From Streptomyces sp. JHA26 (GTDB lineage Bacteria; Actinomycetota; Actinomycetes; Streptomycetales; Streptomycetaceae), in the NCBI RefSeq assembly GCF_002005565.1, contig NZ_BDJC01000027.1:1-64000 (forward strand): a DNA stretch of 64,000 bases, given 5' to 3'. Of this stretch, positions 18,096-25,922 are shown piece by piece; the first letter of the stretch is position 1, and each line of letters opens with the position of its first letter. The notes under the pieces were generated by a model. The model ran no database searches, had not been told where the DNA came from, and was given only the letters and a program-made list of their open reading frames with translations. A program made the position numbers and the translations under genes.

Positions 18096-18761
18096 GTGAC
18101 AGGTACCCCTTCCGTGGCTATCCAGGGTAACACGGATACGGCGTCTTCTGAATGGCGTTTTCGCAGGTCAGGGCATATCTCGGGGCTTGACAACAGCGAC
18201 AGGAACGTGCTGCGCGGGGCGAGCGGAAGAAAGTATTCGCAGGTCGGAGCGGCTCTTCGGGCCGGGCGAAACATGCACGTCACACACACCGGGAGAGCCC
18301 CTCGAGCACCCGAAGAGACCCATATGTCCGGTTCCGTGTGTGCGCCTTCCGCTACTCCGTTCGGTGCCCGGCGCGTGCTTCCGGACGAATCCGGAATTGA
18401 TCACCGGCGCTCCCGGCCCGCCCCGCCGGTGATCAATTTCCGAGGCCGTCCGCACATTCCTTCACACAGAATTCGCGTGCCGCAGGACACCGGTATGACG
18501 GCGCTTCTTATCCGAATGGCGGATGGGTGCGCGTTGACTCTGTGCACCAATGTGACTGCTGATGCCGGTGGGCTCGGCGCCCCTCCCGACGCGGTCCGGG
18601 GCCCCGGTTCCACCGCCTGGCGGGCGAAGCCTGATCCCTCCGGGGGAGGGTCGGGTGAGACGCCCCGGGAACGGCTCGGTAACCTAAGGCCGCTGACAGT
18701 CACTTAGGGCGGCTTTATCCGTTGCCGCCGCCTCGCTCGAGTCCAAGGAGTTGCCGCCGCC
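18096..18761. other. Long divergent intergenic region between carD and the lipoprotein gene
   Basis: This 666-base region between divergent genes contains no convincing ORF and is clearly more A/T-rich than its surroundings near 18110-18310 and 18380-18560. It probably holds the carD promoter(s) at its left side and the lipoprotein promoter on the right. The main structure is a long dyad at 18392-18442, listed separately. It could also host a small RNA, which cannot be judged by eye. Confidence 0.5.
18392..18442. promoter_or_regulatory. Near-perfect 17-bp dyad centred on two TGATCA cores
   Basis: The left arm 18392-18408 (CGGAATTGATCACCGGC) pairs with the right arm 18425-18442, with one extra T in the right arm and a 16-base spacer. 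Each arm contains the palindrome TGATCA. It is not near a stop codon of a flanking gene, so it may be an operator pair or an RNA hairpin rather than a terminator. Confidence 0.5.
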
Positions 18762-19451
18762 GTGAGCAGCAGCCTTCGACGCGGCGCCCTCGCCGCCGCC
18801 GCCATCGCGTTCTCGATCGCCTCGCTCGCCGCGTGCGGTGCCGGTCACAACGCCCAGACGCTGGAGATCAAGCCGGACAACGCAGCGATCTCGGTCGGTG
18901 ACATCAAGATCCAGAACGCGACCGTCATCACCCAGCCCGACCTGGAGTCGACCGGCCCGGCCGTGATCTCCGCCACCCTGTTCAACGGCGGTTCCACCGA
19001 CCAGACGCTGGACTCCATCACCGTGGCCGGCAAGTCCGCCGAACTGAAGCCCGCCAAGGGCGGCAAGGACCTGACCGTCCCGGCCGGCGGTTCCCTGGTC
19101 CTGGGCGGCAAGGACAACGCCTCCGCGGTGCTGCCCAGCAGCCGCGAGGCCATCCAGGACGGCGACGCGCAGAAGGTCACCTTCTCCCTCAGCAAGACCG
19201 GTGACGTGAGCCTGCGCGCCTTCGTCGTCCCGGCCGAGAGCTACTTCTCCTCGTGGGGCCCGACCGACGTCCCGGCGACGCCCAGCGCGTCGGCGACGCC
19301 GGGCGGGGAGGCCTCCGGGGAGCAGGCCGACGGCGAGACGCCGGGCGCCCCGGCCGAGGGTGCGTCCGCCGACGCCTCCGGGAGCGCCTCGGCGGACGTC
19401 TCCGGTGCGGCGGCCGGCTCCGAGGAGCACGAGGAGACGGACGGCCACTGA
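18762..19451 (+). CDS. Secreted lipoprotein, DUF461-like
   Basis: This 229-residue protein starts at a GTG with AAGGAG 11 bases upstream. The signal peptide ends in a lipobox, ASLAAC, with the modified Cys at residue 26. A single beta-rich domain (residues about 30-165) follows, with IKIQNATVITQPDLESTGPAVISATLFNGGSTDQTLDSITV, resembling the copper-chaperone/DUF461 immunoglobulin-like fold but without the Met/His copper ligands. The last 60 residues are a Ser/Ala/Gly/Glu-rich disordered tail. It is convergent with phoP and shares a terminator with it. The role is unknown. Confidence 0.75.
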   Translation: MSSSLRRGALAAAAIAFSIASLAACGAGHNAQTLEIKPDNAAISVGDIKIQNATVITQPDLESTGPAVISATLFNGGSTDQTLDSITVAGKSAELKPAKGGKDLTVPAGGSLVLGGKDNASAVLPSSREAIQDGDAQKVTFSLSKTGDVSLRAFVVPAESYFSSWGPTDVPATPSASATPGGEASGEQADGETPGAPAEGASADASGSASADVSGAAAGSEEHEETDGH

Positions 19452-19495
19452 GGCCCGTACGCCTCGTAAGGCCTAGTACCGCCGGAACAGCACGC

Positions 19496-19546
19496 GGTAC
19501 GGCGAAGGGCGGGACCCCTCAGCGGGGTCCCGCCCTTCGCCGTACC
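19496..19546. terminator. Bidirectional terminator between the lipoprotein gene and phoP
   Basis: A perfect 23-bp inverted repeat (19496-19518 with 19524-19546), 5-base loop, lies between convergent genes. It is the longest perfect stem I found in the window. Confidence 0.9.
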
Positions 19547-19575
19547 TCCTGCTCCGGTGGCCGGGGCCGGTCCGG

Positions 19576-20252
<677 letters not shown>

Positions 20253-20256
<4 letters not shown>

Positions 20257-21584
20257 GGAAGGACCTCCGGGGCGGGAAACGTTTCGTACGGGGATGTAGG
20301 GGGGGTGGCGGGGGACCGTCCGTCGCCGGCGATCTCGCCGTGCTCCACGTGTCCCAGGTCCAGCTGCTCCACCTGGTCGGCGTGGTCGGCGTGGTCGGCG
20401 TCGTGGGCGGTCCGTCGTGCTGCGCGGTCACGGGCGGTGCCCGACTCCGGCAGTCGCAGGGTGAACGTGGAGCCCTGGCCTTCGGCGCTCCACACCGTGA
20501 CCTCCCCGCCGTGCGAGGCGACCACGTGTTTGACGATCGCGAGACCCAGCCCGGTTCCCCCGGTGGCCCGGGAGCGGGCCGGGTCGACGCGGTAGAAGCG
20601 CTCGAAGACGCGCTCCTTGTCCTTCTCGGAGATGCCGATGCCCTGGTCGGTCACGGCGATCTCGATCAGGTCGCCGCCGGGAGCGCTGACGCGCCGGGCG
20701 GCTATGCCGACGCGGGTGCGGGCGGGCGAGTAGTTGACGGCGTTCTCGACGAGGTTGCCGAGGGCGGCGGCGAGCTGGCCGCGGTTGCCGCGGACGCGGA
20801 GGCCCTCGGTCCCGCCGGCGGCCATCGTGATCTGTTTCGTCCCGGCCGCCTGCCGGCAGCGGTCGATGGCCTCGGCGACCAGTTCGTCCACCCGGACGGG
20901 CTCGGCGTCGTCCAGCGGATCGTCGTTCTGGACCCGGGACAGGTCGATGAGCTCCTGCACGAGGTTGGTGAGCCGGGTCGCCTCGATCTGCATGCGTCCG
21001 GCGAAGCGCTCCACGGCCTCGGGGTCGTCGGAGGCGTCCATGACGGCCTCGGAGAGCAGGGAGAGGGCGCCGACCGGGGTCTTCAGCTCGTGACTCACGT
21101 TGGCGACGAAGTCGCGCCGTACGGCCTCGATGCGGCGGGCCTCGGTCAGGTCCTCGACCAGCAGCAGCACCAGCCGCGACCCGAGGGGCGCGACGCGCGC
21201 GGAGACGGCGAGCGCCTCGCCGCGCCCGGTGCCCCGCCTCGGCAGGTCGAGCTCGACCTGCCGTATCTCCCCGTCCCGCCGCGTGTCCCGGGCCATCTGC
21301 AGCATCGGGTCGACGGCGAGCTTGCCGCCCCGGACCAGGCCGAGGGCGTACGCCGCCGAACTGGCCTTGACGACGCCGTCGGCCTCGTCGAGGACGACGG
21401 CGGAGGAGCGCAGCACCGACAGGACGGTGTCCACGCCGGGCGGGAGCACCGGGTCGGTGTGCAGGGAGGTGCGGGTGGGCCGCTTCTGGTCGCGCTCGCT
21501 CCAGCGGAACGCCAGCATGGCGATGACACCGGTGAGCACTCCGGCGATCGCTGCCGATGCGGCGACCGCCGCGTTCACGTCCAT
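20253..21584 (-). CDS. phoR: Phosphate sensor histidine kinase PhoR
   Basis: The 443-residue kinase has a single N-terminal membrane helix (residues about 5-27) and no extracytoplasmic domain. A PAS-like region is followed by HisKA with His165 in DFVANVSHELKTPVGALSLLSEAV, and the ATPase domain carries NLVENAVNYSP, VTDQGIGI and GTGLGLAIVKHVV. The C-terminal 50 residues are a His/Asp-rich tail. Only one membrane helix is visible, so signal input probably comes through the Pst/PhoU complex. A TAACCT box six bases before the ATG suggests a leaderless phoRP mRNA. Confidence 0.95.
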
Positions 21585-21590
21585 GCACCC

Positions 21591-21609
21591 AGGTTAGGCA
21601 TGGTGAACC
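21591..21609 (-). promoter_or_regulatory. phoRP promoter with overlapping PHO half-site
   Basis: On the minus strand TAACCT (21596-21591) lies six bases before the phoR ATG. The motif GGTTCACC (21609-21602) sits immediately upstream in the spacer/-35 area. That would let PhoP act directly at the phoRP promoter. Confidence 0.55.
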
Positions 21610-21656
21610 GCCCCGCATCAGCCATCGAGGTGCGACCTCGAACACTCGTCGCCCAG

Positions 21657-21689
21657 AGTTCACCTTGGAGCCAGGGACGGTTCACTCGG
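21657..21689 (+). promoter_or_regulatory. PHO box (three 11-bp units) for PhoP between phoR and phoU
   Basis: Three consecutive 11-base units run AGTTCACCTTG (21657), GAGCCAGGGAC (21668) and GGTTCACTCGG (21679). Units 1 and 3 match the GTTCACC-type Streptomyces PHO consensus; the middle unit is degenerate, as is common. The site lies about 97 bases upstream of the phoU start and could serve both divergent genes. Confidence 0.85.
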
Positions 21690-21785
21690 GGTGCCGGAAA
21701 CGGACGCGTACAGGCCGGAACGTGTAGGCGTGGGGGTGCGGCGAGGGGTTCGAGCCCCCTCCTAGGACGTACGAGAGGGAACCTG

Positions 21786-22475
21786 ATGCGGGACGCGTAC
21801 CACGAGGAACTGGACTCGATCGGCGACAGTCTGGTGGAGATGGCCCGGCTGGTCGGGTCGGCGATCGGGCGCGCCACGACCGCCATCCTCGACTCCGACC
21901 TGAAGCTGGCCGAGCACGTGATCGAGGGCGACCAGAAAGTCGACGAGCTCCAGCACGACCTGGAGGCGAAGGCGATAGCTCTGCTGGCCCGGCAGCAGCC
22001 GGTGGCGACGGACCTGCGCATCGTCGTCACCTCGCTGCGGATGTCGGCCGACCTGGAGCGCTCGGGCGACCTGGCCCAGCACGTGGCCAAGCTGGCCCGG
22101 CTGCGCTACCCGGCGCGTGCGGTCCCGCACGACCTGCACGCCACGATCCTGGAGATGGGCCAGCTCGCGCAGCGCCTGATGGCGAAGGCGGCCGAGGTGA
22201 TCATCACCAAGGACGTGGACCTGGCGCTCCAGCTGGAGCAGGACGACGACGCGATGGACCTCCTGCACCGCACCCTCTTCCAGCACCTGATGGACGACCG
22301 CTGGAAGCACGGCATCGAGACGGCCGTGGACGTGACCCTGCTCGGCCGCTACTACGAGCGCTACGCCGACCACGCGGTCGCGGTCGCCAAGCGGGTGGTC
22401 TACCTGGTCACGGGCGAGCACGCGGACGAGCTCCAGACGGACGTCCAGCCGGTGACGGGGGTGGAGGGGGCCTGA
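21786..22475 (+). CDS. phoU: Phosphate transport/signalling regulator PhoU
   Basis: The 229-residue protein has two three-helix PhoU repeats (residues about 8-95 and 110-205), each with a metal-binding E/DxxxD pattern: TILDSDLKLAEHVIEGDQKVDELQHDLE in the first and VIITKDVDLALQLEQDDDAMDLLHRTLF in the second. RYYERYADHAVAVAKRVVYLVTGE closes the fold. PhoU connects Pst transport to PhoR inhibition. The start at 21786 has GAGAGGGA eight bases upstream. The gene is divergent from phoRP and separated from it by PHO boxes. Confidence 0.95.
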   Translation: MRDAYHEELDSIGDSLVEMARLVGSAIGRATTAILDSDLKLAEHVIEGDQKVDELQHDLEAKAIALLARQQPVATDLRIVVTSLRMSADLERSGDLAQHVAKLARLRYPARAVPHDLHATILEMGQLAQRLMAKAAEVIITKDVDLALQLEQDDDAMDLLHRTLFQHLMDDRWKHGIETAVDVTLLGRYYERYADHAVAVAKRVVYLVTGEHADELQTDVQPVTGVEGA

Positions 22476-22509
22476 CGGGGGCCTGACGGGGGCCTGACGG
22501 GGGCCTGAC
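22466..22509 (+). repeat. Four 11-bp tandem repeats covering the phoU stop codon
   Basis: The unit GGGGGCCTGAC is repeated exactly at 22466, 22477, 22488 and 22499, with a partial fifth copy. The first copy encodes the last phoU codons and its TGA stop. Because 11 is not a multiple of three, the copies place TGA in all three frames. Confidence 0.9.
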
Positions 22510-22626
22510 GGGGGCGCGGCGGGGGCCCGGGCGGGGGGGGCGCGCGGGACCGCGCCAGTGCGCCGTTGATGCGACCGGGGTTCCGGGCTTCCAATGGGCT
22601 CAGGCACCAGCCTCGAGGAGGGACCC

Positions 22627-22782
22627 ATGGCCGAATCCCCCAGCACGACTCCCGACCCCGCACAGGAACGGCAGACCGAGCAGCCCGCCGACCTCCGCAG
22701 CCTGCCCCTGATCGCCGCCTGCGGCTGCGGTTCGGGCTGCGGCTGCGGCTGCCAGTCGGGCAACCCGTGCCAGTGCGGCTGA
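22627..22782 (+). CDS. 51-residue cysteine-rich protein (CGCGSGCGCGC), possible metal-binding peptide
   Basis: I chose the ATG at 22627 because GAGGAGGG precedes it; an in-frame ATG at 22594 has no ribosome site. The first 25 residues are hydrophilic (Glu/Gln/Pro/Thr), followed by DLRSLPLIAACGCGSGCGCGC and QSGNPCQCG, giving seven cysteines in the last 18 residues, all as CG, CGC or CQC pairs. That density suggests zinc, nickel or copper binding like a metallothionein; a leader-plus-core modified peptide is an alternative, but no modifying enzymes are nearby. The next gene is a DUF4242 nickel-binding-type protein 99 bases downstream. Confidence 0.7.
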   Translation: MAESPSTTPDPAQERQTEQPADLRSLPLIAACGCGSGCGCGCQSGNPCQCG

Positions 22783-22807
22783 CGGGACGATGACGCGGTG
22801 ACGCGTG

Positions 22808-22834
22808 CGGTGACCGGGCTCGCCCCGGCCACCG
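22808..22834 (+). terminator. Hairpin after the cysteine-rich gene
   Basis: An 11-bp stem with one mismatch (22808-22818 with 22824-22834) and a 5-base loop lies between the cysteine-rich ORF and the DUF4242 gene. It may allow the two genes to be expressed at different levels. Confidence 0.4.
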
Positions 22835-22881
22835 TACGGGCGCATCCTGGAGGGGAGAGACCCTGAAGGGGGTGCGAGGCC

Positions 22882-23130
22882 ATGGCTCACTTCATGGACG
22901 TGCACCGAGGGATGCGCGGCATCACGCCGGACCAGTTCCACCAGGCGCACCAGGCCGACCTGGAGCGGGAGAAGGAAGAGGGCGTGCACTTCGAGCACGC
23001 GTGGGCGGACCCGGAGTCCGGCACCATCTACTGCCTCTCCGAGGGCCCGTCGGCCGAGGCGGTCCAACGCGTCCACGAACGCTCGGGCCACAAGGCGGAC
23101 GAGATCCACGAGGTCTCGATGTTCGTCTGA
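22882..23130 (+). CDS. DUF4242 / SCO4226-type nickel-binding protein
   Basis: The 82-residue product is a small ferredoxin-fold protein: MAHFMDVHRGMRGITPDQFHQAHQADLEREKEEGVHFEHAWADPESGTIYCLSEGP, then EAVQRVHERSGHKADEIHEVSMFV. The family includes SCO4226 of S. coelicolor, which I recall as a nickel-binding protein of known structure. The His/Glu-rich face and the single Cys in IYCLSEGP are consistent with metal binding. AAGGGGGTGCGAGG lies just before the ATG. The adjacent cysteine-rich peptide makes a metal-handling pair plausible. Confidence 0.8.
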   Translation: MAHFMDVHRGMRGITPDQFHQAHQADLEREKEEGVHFEHAWADPESGTIYCLSEGPSAEAVQRVHERSGHKADEIHEVSMFV

Positions 23131-23490
23131 CGACGCCCGGCTCCCGGAGGACCATGGTCCTTCTGCAGGCCGTCGCGCATACGGAGGGCTGAATCCGTCC
23201 GGGATCTCATCGGTGCAAGTCGTAGGGGTACGGCTCATAAAACCGCACCCCTGTCATTTCGAGGCGCGGATGTCCGTCCCCTCGACCACCGCCCGGCGGC
23301 GGAGTTCTGGGGCATCGGAGATCCACGTCTCGCCCTGCAGGTCCACGCGATCGTCGGCTGGGCCGGGGACCGGTGAGCGCAGGGCGGGCGGGTGCCCGGA
23401 GGGCGAGCGCTGCCGGGGCACACCGCCGGACTCCCCCGGCGATGCGGATCGGACCGGAGCGGACCACGCGCCCCGGGAACGGGCCTCGGT
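23131..23490. other. Gene-free stretch after the DUF4242 gene
   Basis: About 360 bases. It contains a 14-bp perfect palindrome, AGGACCATGGTCCT (23148-23161), 17 bases after the DUF4242 stop, and a terminator-like hairpin at 23224-23252. The part 23270-23480 shows no convincing gene on either strand; short open frames there have no recognisable domains and may be relics. Confidence 0.45.
23224..23252. terminator. Hairpin downstream of the DUF4242 gene
   Basis: A 10-bp stem with one A-C mismatch (23224-23233 with 23243-23252) encloses a 9-base A/T-rich loop. It is placed where the DUF4242 transcript could end. Confidence 0.45.
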
Positions 23491-24039
23491 TCACCGCCCG
23501 TCCCTTCGAGAGCGGGTGCGACGCCGGTAGTAGTGCACGGTGACCACGGCCAACAGCGGTCCCCACGCCACGATCGGCACGTAGCAGACGGTCATCACCC
23601 ACTCCCCCCACTGCGTGATCGCCATGTCGGCGTGCAGCGTCGTCCACACGAAGAGCACCCCGTAGACCGTGCAGGCGAGGGCACCCGACGCCGCGGGGAT
23701 CGTGGCCGCGAGCACGGGGACGCGCCGTCCGCGGAGCCACGGAACCCACCGCGGCCACACCTCACCCCACGGCTGCACAAGACCCAGCGTCAGTAACGCC
23801 AACGCCTCCTGCAGCACGGACAACAACGGCACGACGAGATACCCCCAGCCGGGGATGAGCATCGCGTCGTACTCGGAGTCGGCGAGCCCCAGCGGAACCC
23901 CGATCACGACGGCGAACCGCCACAGCGCCGAGGGCATGGAAGTCCACAGGACCGCCTCCGCCGCGCGCCGTGCCCACAGGGGGACGGATGCGGTGGTCAA
24001 GGGAGGTGCAGGGGTGGGCGGCAGCGCACTGGTGGCCAT
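23491..24039 (-). CDS. Four-helix membrane protein, function unknown
   Basis: The 182-residue product from the ATG at 24039 has a Pro/Thr-rich N-terminus, then hydrophobic segments at about residues 38-56 (ALWRFAVVIGVPLGLA), 66-90 (WGYLVVPLLSVLQEALALLTLGLV), 108-132 (VLAATIPAASGALACTVYGVLFVW) and 142-168 (WVMTVCYVPIVAWGPLLAVVTVHYY), with a basic C-terminus. I do not recognise the family. Its start is 426 bases from the divergent regulated gene. Confidence 0.65.
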   Translation of the reverse strand: MATSALPPTPAPPLTTASVPLWARRAAEAVLWTSMPSALWRFAVVIGVPLGLADSEYDAMLIPGWGYLVVPLLSVLQEALALLTLGLVQPWGEVWPRWVPWLRGRRVPVLAATIPAASGALACTVYGVLFVWTTLHADMAITQWGEWVMTVCYVPIVAWGPLLAVVTVHYYRRRTRSRRDGR

Positions 24040-24428
24040 GAGAACGACTCCGTTTCCGAGGGCTGGTTGCGACCTCTCGGAGGCTGTCACGCACCCTCCC
24101 CCGGCCACATCGGACCGCAGGACGGCCGTGCGTGCCCCTGTCGGCGCATGCGCCTGCGGAAGAGCCCGCCACGAGGCCGAAGCCCCTCGTCCTCTGGTCG
24201 GAGCGGCACGACCACCTCGCGGTGGAACCGGCCTGCGGCACGGACCCGTCGGCGACCGCACCCGGCCGTCCGTGCGGGTACGGAGGACCTCGCCGCCGCC
24301 TTCCGGAGCCATGACGGACGACGTGTACGTGTACGTGGACGAGGGCGTCGATCGCGTACGTGGGCCCGTGCAGTCCCCCTTGCCTCCTGCAGCAGCCTCC
24401 CCTTACTTGCCCCACCGGAAACTGAAGT
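24040..24428. other. Divergent intergenic region upstream of the palindromic operator
   Basis: About 390 bases between the membrane-protein gene and the first operator palindrome. No conserved ORF is seen; GTGTACGTGTACGTGG (24320-24335) is a short internal repeat. The region presumably includes the promoter for the minus-strand gene. Confidence 0.4.
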
Positions 24429-24473
24429 GTTTCCATGCAGGAAACAGACTGCTACAGTTTCCTGCATGGAAAC
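24429..24473. promoter_or_regulatory. Twin palindromic operator over a leaderless promoter
   Basis: Two 17-base sites, GTTTCCATGCAGGAAAC (24429-24445) and GTTTCCTGCATGGAAAC (24457-24473), are exact reverse complements of each other, and each is itself a dyad GTTTCC-N5-GGAAAC. They are 28 bases centre to centre. A TACAGT -10 box lies between them at 24453-24458, seven bases before the ATG at 24466, and TTTCCA at 24430-24435 is placed as a weak -35. A dimeric repressor on both sites would block promoter and start codon together. Confidence 0.85.
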
Positions 24474-24957
24474 CAACGGGGTATCACTGACGCCGGAGCA
24501 GGCCCGTGCCGCGCTGGCCGACACCGAGCACGTCCGGGTCTCGACGACGGCACTGTCCGCCACGCCATGGCCGACCTGGTTCTTCATCACGTTGACGCTC
24601 TATGTCGCCGCGCTTCCGCTCGTCCTCGGAGGCATCGTGGCCGACCGGGACTGGCTGCTGCCGCGGCCCGCCTGGACGGGCATCATGCTGACGATCACCG
24701 CGCTCCACGGGGCGCTGCTCGCCGTCGCGGCGAAGACCTGGCGCGAGAAGACCGGCGTGGCGCTGCGGGTCGACGTACTGCCGAAGCGGGCGACCGTACC
24801 GCTCGTGATCGGCCTGCCCCTGCTGATGGTGGGGGCGCCGTTCGCCTTCCGCGCCACGGGCCGGCCGGCGTGGCTGATCGCGGCCTCGCTGCTCGGCGCG
24901 GCGGCCTCCGTCGGCTTCCACCTCGCCTTCGTGCGCCTGCACCGGAGGTCCACGTGA
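24466..24957 (+). CDS. Membrane protein of a self-regulated pair (DUF1648-like four-helix topology)
   Basis: The 163-residue product has a 35-residue hydrophilic start (LTPEQARAALADTEHVRVSTTALSATPWPTW) and four membrane helices at roughly residues 37-58, 71-92, 108-124 and 131-153. Its ATG lies inside the second operator palindrome, so initiation is probably leaderless. The stop overlaps the regulator start (GTGA at 24954). In actinobacteria such proteins are commonly cotranscribed with a small wHTH repressor; the role is unknown (transport, stress sensing or drug resistance are guesses). Confidence 0.75.
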   Translation: METNGVSLTPEQARAALADTEHVRVSTTALSATPWPTWFFITLTLYVAALPLVLGGIVADRDWLLPRPAWTGIMLTITALHGALLAVAAKTWREKTGVALRVDVLPKRATVPLVIGLPLLMVGAPFAFRATGRPAWLIAASLLGAAASVGFHLAFVRLHRRST

Positions 24958-25274
24958 GCGCCGAGCCCCGCGACCCGCTGGCGGGCTTCGACACCACCAT
25001 CCACGCCCCGCAACGACTGCGCATCTGCGCCCTCCTCGACGCGGCGGCCGAGGCGGAGTTCAGCCTGGTCCAGCAGAAACTCGCCCTCTCCGCCTCCGCG
25101 TTGAGCAAGCACGTCACCGTCCTGATGGACGCCGGCTACGCCGAGCAGCGCAAGGCCGTCCGCGACACCCGGCAACGGGTCTGGCTCCGGCTGACCCCCC
25201 GGGGCCGGGCCGCGTACCAGGGCCACCTGGCAGCACTACGGGCGATCGTGGACCCGTCGGACCCGGCTTCCTGA
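24954..25274 (+). CDS. Small winged-helix (MarR/ArsR-like) transcriptional regulator
   Basis: The 106-residue protein is one winged helix: PQRLRICALLDAAAEAEFSLVQQKLALSASALSKHVTVLMDAGYAEQRKAV, then QRVWLRLTPRGRAAYQGHLAALRAIV as the wing and dimer helix. This is the HTH_27 type found beside small membrane proteins. There are no Cys metal sites. It is translationally coupled to the membrane-protein gene and very probably binds the twin palindromes at 24429-24473 as an autorepressor. Confidence 0.88.
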   Translation: MSAEPRDPLAGFDTTIHAPQRLRICALLDAAAEAEFSLVQQKLALSASALSKHVTVLMDAGYAEQRKAVRDTRQRVWLRLTPRGRAAYQGHLAALRAIVDPSDPAS

Positions 25275-25311
25275 CCGGCCTCACGCGTCGAAGTCGTACT
25301 CGCCCCGCCGG

Positions 25312-25530
25312 GTCCCGCGCGAACGGCATGCACGCCCTCCGCCACTTCTCCGCCTCGGTGCTCCTGGACGCGGGGGGAAGAGAAAACATCAAGGCCCTCG
25401 CCCAGTACCCGGGCCGTTCCGGCCCCGGCCTGACTCCGCGGTGTACGCCCACCTCGTGCCGAGCAACCGCCGACGCACCCGAAAAGCCGTGGCTGTCGCC
25501 TTCGAGGGCGCATACGCTCCCGTTCGCTGA
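25312..25530 (+). pseudogene. Decayed C-terminal fragment of a tyrosine integrase
   Basis: The frame at 25328 reads MHALRHFSASVLLDAGGRENIKALAQY, the HxxR box of phage-type tyrosine recombinases, with a small insertion at DAGGREN. The catalytic-tyrosine block continues in another frame after about 25432 as SAVYAHLVPSNRRRTRKAVAVAFEG, ending at a TGA at 25528-25530. The frameshift and the missing N-terminal two thirds show a dead gene. It marks an old integrative element event at this spot; no tRNA or att repeat is visible next to it. Confidence 0.8.
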
Positions 25531-25545
25531 GGCAGGGGGGGCGAG

Positions 25546-25842
25546 ATGTCCGACGAAGAGTCCACCGAGTACTACACGCTGCTCTGCGACGACCCGTCCC
25601 ACGAGGTGGTGCTCGTCGACCCTGGGCCTCGTGAGAGGGACGTGATCCTGGCAGTGCGCAAGGTGACCGGGCAGAGCTTGTGGCACAGCCGGGTCCTGGC
25701 GCGCCGAGCGCCCGTCGCCCTCCTCGGGGGACTGTCCGCGTCCAGGGCCCAGTCCGCTGTCGCCGTGCTCCACAGCGCCGGGGCCAGAGCGGAGTGGAGA
25801 CAGGAGCCGGAGCCCGGAGAGCGCACGGCCCCCTCGTCCTGA
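25546..25842 (+). CDS. Orphan protein resembling the ribosomal L7/L12 C-terminal domain
   Basis: The 98-residue product has the order of a bL12 C-terminal domain: VVLVDPGPRERDVILAVRKVTGQSLWHSRVLARRAPVALLGGLSASRAQSAVAVLHSAGARAEWR (residues about 22-86). This corresponds to the family pattern V-LV--G--K--VI--VR--TGL-L-EAK-LV---P--V--G-----A------L---GA-VE. The N-terminal oligomerisation and hinge regions are absent, so it cannot be a normal stalk protein. GGGGGGGCGAG precedes the ATG. It directly follows the integrase relic and may have arrived with the same element. Confidence 0.72.
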   Translation: MSDEESTEYYTLLCDDPSHEVVLVDPGPRERDVILAVRKVTGQSLWHSRVLARRAPVALLGGLSASRAQSAVAVLHSAGARAEWRQEPEPGERTAPSS

Positions 25843-25872
25843 CGGCCCGGAGACGGCCCGGCGGCAGCGAAA

Positions 25873-25909
25873 AGCCCCCTGCCGGCGGAGGACCCGCGGG
25901 CAGGGGGCT
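25873..25909. terminator. Terminator downstream of gpmA
   Basis: An 11-bp perfect outer stem (25873-25883 with 25899-25909) encloses a 15-base partly self-complementary loop. It lies between the convergent L7/L12-like gene and gpmA. Confidence 0.7.
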
Positions 25910-25922
25910 CACGCGTGGGCGC

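Noticed and set aside
21747..21762. T-arm-like hairpin (GGGGTTCGAGCCCC) in the phoU upstream region, possibly a tRNA
   Set aside because: No acceptor, D or anticodon arms can be formed around it; it is only a short G/C hairpin in the phoU leader.
24314..24490. Short open frame MTDDVYVYVDEGVDRVRGPV upstream of the twin operator
   Set aside because: No ribosome site, repetitive GTGTAC sequence and overlap with the regulated promoter; unlikely to be a gene.
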